A stretch of DNA of 8,260 nt from Bacillota bacterium. Its GTDB lineage: Bacteria; Bacillota; Clostridia; Peptostreptococcales; Anaerovoracaceae. Location of the stretch: the NCBI GenBank assembly GCA_017621195.1, contig JAGATO010000031.1, positions 1 through 8,260 of the forward strand, in the 5' to 3' direction. Below are positions 5,774 to 8,260 of this stretch, piece after piece; the stretch's first letter is position 1; every line of letters starts with the position of its first letter. A program made the position numbers and the translations under genes. The notes beneath the pieces were generated by a model. It worked only from the letters and a program-made list of their open reading frames with translations. It did no database searches and was not told where the DNA came from.

Positions 5774-6697
5774 ATGAAGAAACCGGTATTGTTGATCATG
5801 GCAGCAGGCATGGGGAGCCGCTACGGCGGACTGAAGCAGATGGATCCGGTGGGACCAAATGGAGAATTGATAATCGATTTTTCTCTGTACGATGCCTGGA
5901 AGGCCGGATTCGAAAAGGCGGTATTCGTCATCAAGCGGGAGATGGAACAGGACTTCCGGGCGCTGATGGACGATCGCGCCGCAAAACAGATGGAGATCGA
6001 ATACGTCTTTCAGGAGCTGACCGATCTTCCCGAGGGATTTTCCGTGCCGGAAGGACGGGTGAAGCCCTGGGGAACGGGCCATGCGGTTCTGGCAGGCCGT
6101 CACGTAATTGACGGACCCTTTGCCGTCATCAACGCTGACGACTTCTACGGTCGCCAGGCGTTCCAACACATTTACGACTTTTTGTCCACAGCGCAGGACG
6201 GCGAGACGTATCGCTTCTGCATGGTGGGTTACCAGATTGAAAACACGCTGACAGAAAACGGAACCGTGGCCCGGGGCGTCTGCTCCGTGGATGAAAACGG
6301 AATGCTGCAGAAGATCGTGGAGCGCACCAAGATCCAGCGGAACGACGGCGTCATCCAGTTCACCGAGGACGACGGAGCCACCTGGACAGATCTTCCCGAA
6401 GGCACCATTGTTTCCATGAACCTCTGGGGATTTACCCACAGCATGATGGAAGAACTGGAAAAGGAATTCCCCACCTTCCTGAGTAATGCACAGAAAAACA
6501 ATCCACAGAAAGCGGAGTACTTCCTGCCCTTCGTGGCCGACGATCTGATCCGCGGCGGAAAGGCTACCGTAAATGTGTTAAAATCAACGGATAAGTGGCA
6601 TGGTGTCACCTATCGCGAGGATCGCGAAACGGTGGTTTCCGCGCTGAAGAAAATGAAGGAAGACGGAGTTTATCCCCAAAACCTGTGGATAAAATAG
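5774..6697 (+). CDS. sugar-type nucleotidyltransferase (NTP_transferase family)
   Basis: This is a cytoplasmic enzyme of 307 aa with a GT-A/Rossmann-like nucleotidyltransferase fold, expected to join a nucleotide to a phosphorylated sugar, alcohol or similar compound. The N-terminal nucleotide-binding signature LIMAAGMGSRYGGLKQ is at residues 7-22. KPWGTGHAVL (97-106) contacts the base in relatives, and INADDFYG (119-126) holds the metal-binding Asp. A conserved-looking C-terminal block TDKWHGVTYREDRETV is at 272-287. Length and motif spacing resemble RfbA/GalU-like proteins, but it has a long mid-section (about 145-215) and the true substrate is unknown; choline- or polyol-phosphate cytidylyl transfer (LicC-like) is an alternative. 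AGAGG at 5762-5766 precedes the ATG. It is co-transcribed with plsC. Its last codons lie inside a DnaA box and a hairpin arm. Confidence 0.85.
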   Translation: MKKPVLLIMAAGMGSRYGGLKQMDPVGPNGELIIDFSLYDAWKAGFEKAVFVIKREMEQDFRALMDDRAAKQMEIEYVFQELTDLPEGFSVPEGRVKPWGTGHAVLAGRHVIDGPFAVINADDFYGRQAFQHIYDFLSTAQDGETYRFCMVGYQIENTLTENGTVARGVCSVDENGMLQKIVERTKIQRNDGVIQFTEDDGATWTDLPEGTIVSMNLWGFTHSMMEELEKEFPTFLSNAQKNNPQKAEYFLPFVADDLIRGGKATVNVLKSTDKWHGVTYREDRETVVSALKKMKEDGVYPQNLWIK

Positions 6698-6973
6698 CTA
6701 TTTTTCCACAGGTTTTATCCGAAAATCCACAAGTCGTCCACAGGAAGTTTGCAGCGGCTCAAAAAGTGGATAACGTGTGGATAAACTGTGGATAATGTGG
6801 ATAAGGTTGTGGAAAACCTGGTGGAAAGGAGGAGGGTCGATGCACCTCCCAAACGAGTTCGTGAGGCGGATGGAGTCCATGCTGGGCCCCGGAAGTCAGG
6901 TATTTTTCAATAGTTTCCACGGGGAGAGATACAGCGGAGTGAGGGCGAACCTGTTGAAAACTTCTGTGGATAA
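6670..6973. promoter_or_regulatory. DnaA-box cluster with a tandem five-box array
   Basis: The 9-mer TGTGGATAA, the complement of the DnaA box TTATCCACA, occurs perfectly at 6684, 6776, 6787, 6796 and 6965, always in the same orientation. One-mismatch copies are AGTGGATAA (6765), TGTGGAAAA (6808), TTTTCCACA (6702) and TTATCCCCA (6670). Weaker ones are at 6723 and 6734. The boxes starting at 6765, 6776, 6787, 6796 and 6808 form a head-to-tail array with steps of 11, 11, 9 and 12 bp, about one helical turn each. The spacer has no clear sigma-A promoter for the methyltransferase gene. DnaA titration, DnaA-controlled transcription, or part of an origin are all possible roles; no dnaA or dnaN gene and no obvious DnaA-trio or unwinding element is seen. 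Confidence 0.8.
6678..6716 (+). terminator. near-perfect hairpin over the nucleotidyltransferase stop (possible terminator)
   Basis: The arms AAAACCTGTGGA (6678-6689) and TCCACAGGTTTT (6705-6716) are perfect 12-bp complements. Inside them AAAATAG/CTATTTT continues the pairing, leaving one bulged T, so the stem reaches about 19 bp with a minimal loop. The TAG stop (6695-6697) is at the tip. The 3' arm ends in TTTT followed by ATCC, a short T tract, so termination is possible but not strong. Each arm also carries a DnaA-box match (perfect at 6684-6692; TTTTCCACA, 8 of 9, at 6702-6710). Confidence 0.55.
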
Positions 6974-8260
6974 CTTTCAACAGGTCCTGCCCTTTTCTTT
7001 GTCGTCGATCCCCTGGTGCGCCAGCGGCTTCTATTACGACGGTGAAGAAGAACTGAAACGGGGGTTGCGGCCTGGGAAACACCCTTTCCATGAAGCGGGT
7101 CTCTACTATATTCAGGAACCCAGCGCCATGGCGGTGGCGGAGGCGGCAGGCCCGGTCATCAGGACCAGACTGACAGCCAATCAAAAGGCCAGGGAACGAG
7201 GGGAAGCGGAAAAGCCCCTTCGCGTACTGGATCTGTGCGCCGCTCCCGGCGGAAAGAGCAGTCAGCTGGCCTCCATTCTGGGCGGCCGTGGTTTTCTGGT
7301 CAGTAACGAGATCCATCCTGCCCGGGCGAAGATCCTGTCTCAGAACATGGAGCGCATGGGATTGACCAACGGCATGGTGATCAGCCACAGCCCGGAGGAG
7401 TTGAGCGCCCGGTTCCCCCGGTGCTTCGATGTGATCGTGGTGGACGCTCCCTGCTCCGGTGAAGGAATGTTTCGCAAGGACGAGGCCACGGTGGAGCAGT
7501 GGAGTCCGGAAAACGTGCAGATGTGTGCCCGGCGGCAGAAGGATATCCTGACCGACGCGGTGGCAATGCTGGCGCCCGGCGGAACGCTGATCTATTCCAC
7601 CTGCACCTTCGCTCCCGCCGAAAACGAAGGCGTCCTTTTGTGGCTTCTGCGGACCTGGCCGGAACTGGAAACCGTCTCGGCCTTTGCCGATTCCAGCCGC
7701 TTCGATCAGGGTCATCCGGAGTGGGTGACGGAAGAGTTTGGCTGTGAAGATGCGGGAGAGCTGACGGACAGGGAGAAACAGCAGATTCGCATGGCCTGTC
7801 GCCTGTGGCCCCAGCACATTAAGGGAGAAGGACACTTTCTGGTGAAGCTTCGCCGCCGCAGCGACAGTGGTGAAGATTTCGACGGAGAGGAGACGGATCG
7901 GGATCTCAGCCGCAGCTGGATGGGACGCGGCGAGAAGAAGAAGGGAAAGAAGTCCGGCGGCGCTTCCTCGAATCGGACGCTGTCCCGGCCTCCGACGGAA
8001 TGGGAGGAGTTCGTCGCAGAGGTGTTCGGTGACGGAACGGCGGCTCTGACTCGAATCTGCGGTCCGGGTTTTCAGTGGCTGATGTTCGGAGAGCAGCTCT
8101 ATGCCATCGGCGCCGATTGCCCCGGTCTGGACGGTCTGACGGTGCTGCGGCCCGGTCTGCATCTGGGAACGGTGAAGAAGGGACGGTTCGAGCCGTCTCA
8201 CGCTCTGGCGCTGGCCGTGACGCCGAACGCCATCGAGGATCTGGGGATGTGGCAGCGGTG
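6840..8260 (+). CDS. RsmB/NOP2/Sun-family rRNA cytosine-C5 methyltransferase (RsmF/YebU-like), 3' end outside the window
   Basis: The frame is open from ATG 6840 to the window end, 473 codons, with AAAGGAGGAGGG at 6825-6836. The product would methylate carbon 5 of a cytosine in rRNA using S-adenosylmethionine. The SAM-binding motif DLCAAPGGK is at residues 131-139. The motif IV cysteine is in DAPCSGEGMFR (202-212, C205), and the motif VI nucleophile cysteine in YSTCTF (252-257, C255). The N-terminal region (1-95) includes NSFHGERYSGVRAN and AGLYYIQEPSAM, typical of the family. A charged low-complexity linker at about 342-390 (RRRSDSGEDFDGEE, then EKKKGKKSGG) joins the catalytic core to a C-terminal RNA-binding (PUA-like) part containing ALAVTPNAIED near the edge. 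Relatives run about 430-500 aa, so little is missing. A 480-codon frame on the other strand is only its shadow. A perfect DnaA box lies in codons 42-45. Confidence 0.93.
   Translation, partial: MHLPNEFVRRMESMLGPGSQVFFNSFHGERYSGVRANLLKTSVDNFQQVLPFSLSSIPWCASGFYYDGEEELKRGLRPGKHPFHEAGLYYIQEPSAMAVAEAAGPVIRTRLTANQKARERGEAEKPLRVLDLCAAPGGKSSQLASILGGRGFLVSNEIHPARAKILSQNMERMGLTNGMVISHSPEELSARFPRCFDVIVVDAPCSGEGMFRKDEATVEQWSPENVQMCARRQKDILTDAVAMLAPGGTLIYSTCTFAPAENEGVLLWLLRTWPELETVSAFADSSRFDQGHPEWVTEEFGCEDAGELTDREKQQIRMACRLWPQHIKGEGHFLVKLRRRSDSGEDFDGEETDRDLSRSWMGRGEKKKGKKSGGASSNRTLSRPPTEWEEFVAEVFGDGTAALTRICGPGFQWLMFGEQLYAIGADCPGLDGLTVLRPGLHLGTVKKGRFEPSHALALAVTPNAIEDLGMWQR

Noticed and set aside
5567..6439. 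290-codon minus-strand frame over plsC and the nucleotidyltransferase
   Set aside because: It spans two well-supported genes antisense, has no recognisable motif, and starts and ends at arbitrary points.
6765..6816. CRISPR or iteron-plasmid interpretation of the short tandem repeats
   Set aside because: The repeats are 9 bp with almost no spacers, match the DnaA box exactly, and no Rep or Cas gene is present.
6670..6973. Calling the DnaA-box cluster the chromosomal origin
   Set aside because: No dnaA, dnaN, rpmH, gidA or parAB gene, no clear DnaA-trio and no strongly AT-rich unwinding block are visible, and coding direction does not diverge here. It is left as a DnaA-box cluster of unknown role.
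6759..8201. 480-codon open frame on the minus strand over the RNA methyltransferase
   Set aside because: Its translation is rich in His, Arg, Gln and Ser and has no recognisable domain. The plus-strand frame over the same bases carries every catalytic motif of the NOP2/Sun family and a strong ribosome site. The antisense frame is a by-product of GC-rich codon use.

Overview
The window looks like a chromosomal segment of a Gram-positive anaerobe of the Bacillota, most likely Clostridia. This is inferred from moderately GC-rich genes separated by AT-rich spacers, strong AGGAGG-type ribosome binding sites, sigma-A promoters close to TTGACA/TATAAT with 16-17 nt spacers, hairpin-plus-T terminators, and the gene families present. 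I cannot name a species. No tRNA, rRNA, CRISPR array, transposase or phage gene was seen.

Layout. (1) 1-1679: a two-gene operon for a polar amino-acid ABC importer (permease, then ATPase). It has its own promoter, likely ArgR sites upstream, and a strong terminator. No substrate-binding protein is in view. (2) 1680-2525: a tiny operon of a 71-aa XRE-type regulator overlapping a four-helix membrane protein of unknown function. It is driven by a promoter with perfect consensus hexamers and closed by a bidirectional terminator. (3) 2550-4862, minus strand: a sodium-coupled NSS/SNF-family transporter and a PAP2-type membrane phosphatase, each with its own promoter, with a terminator between them. 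(4) 4869-6697, plus strand: a PlsC-type acyltransferase followed 4 nt later by a sugar-type nucleotidyltransferase, transcribed from a promoter back-to-back with that of the phosphatase. (5) 6670-8260: a dense cluster of DnaA boxes in the spacer before, and running into, a NOL1/NOP2/Sun-family RNA cytosine-C5 methyltransferase that leaves the window just before or near its C-terminus.

How the parts relate. The ABC and NSS transporters both serve amino-acid uptake, and the first is probably under arginine control. The PAP2 phosphatase and PlsC act on opposite sides of phosphatidate/polyprenyl-phosphate lipid metabolism and share a divergent promoter region. The stand-out feature is the DnaA-box cluster. 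It has five perfect 9-mers in 290 bp, all in one orientation, and its core is a five-box tandem array with 9-12 bp steps. No dnaA, dnaN, rpmH or other replication gene is in view, so a DnaA-titration or DnaA-regulated locus seems as likely as an origin.
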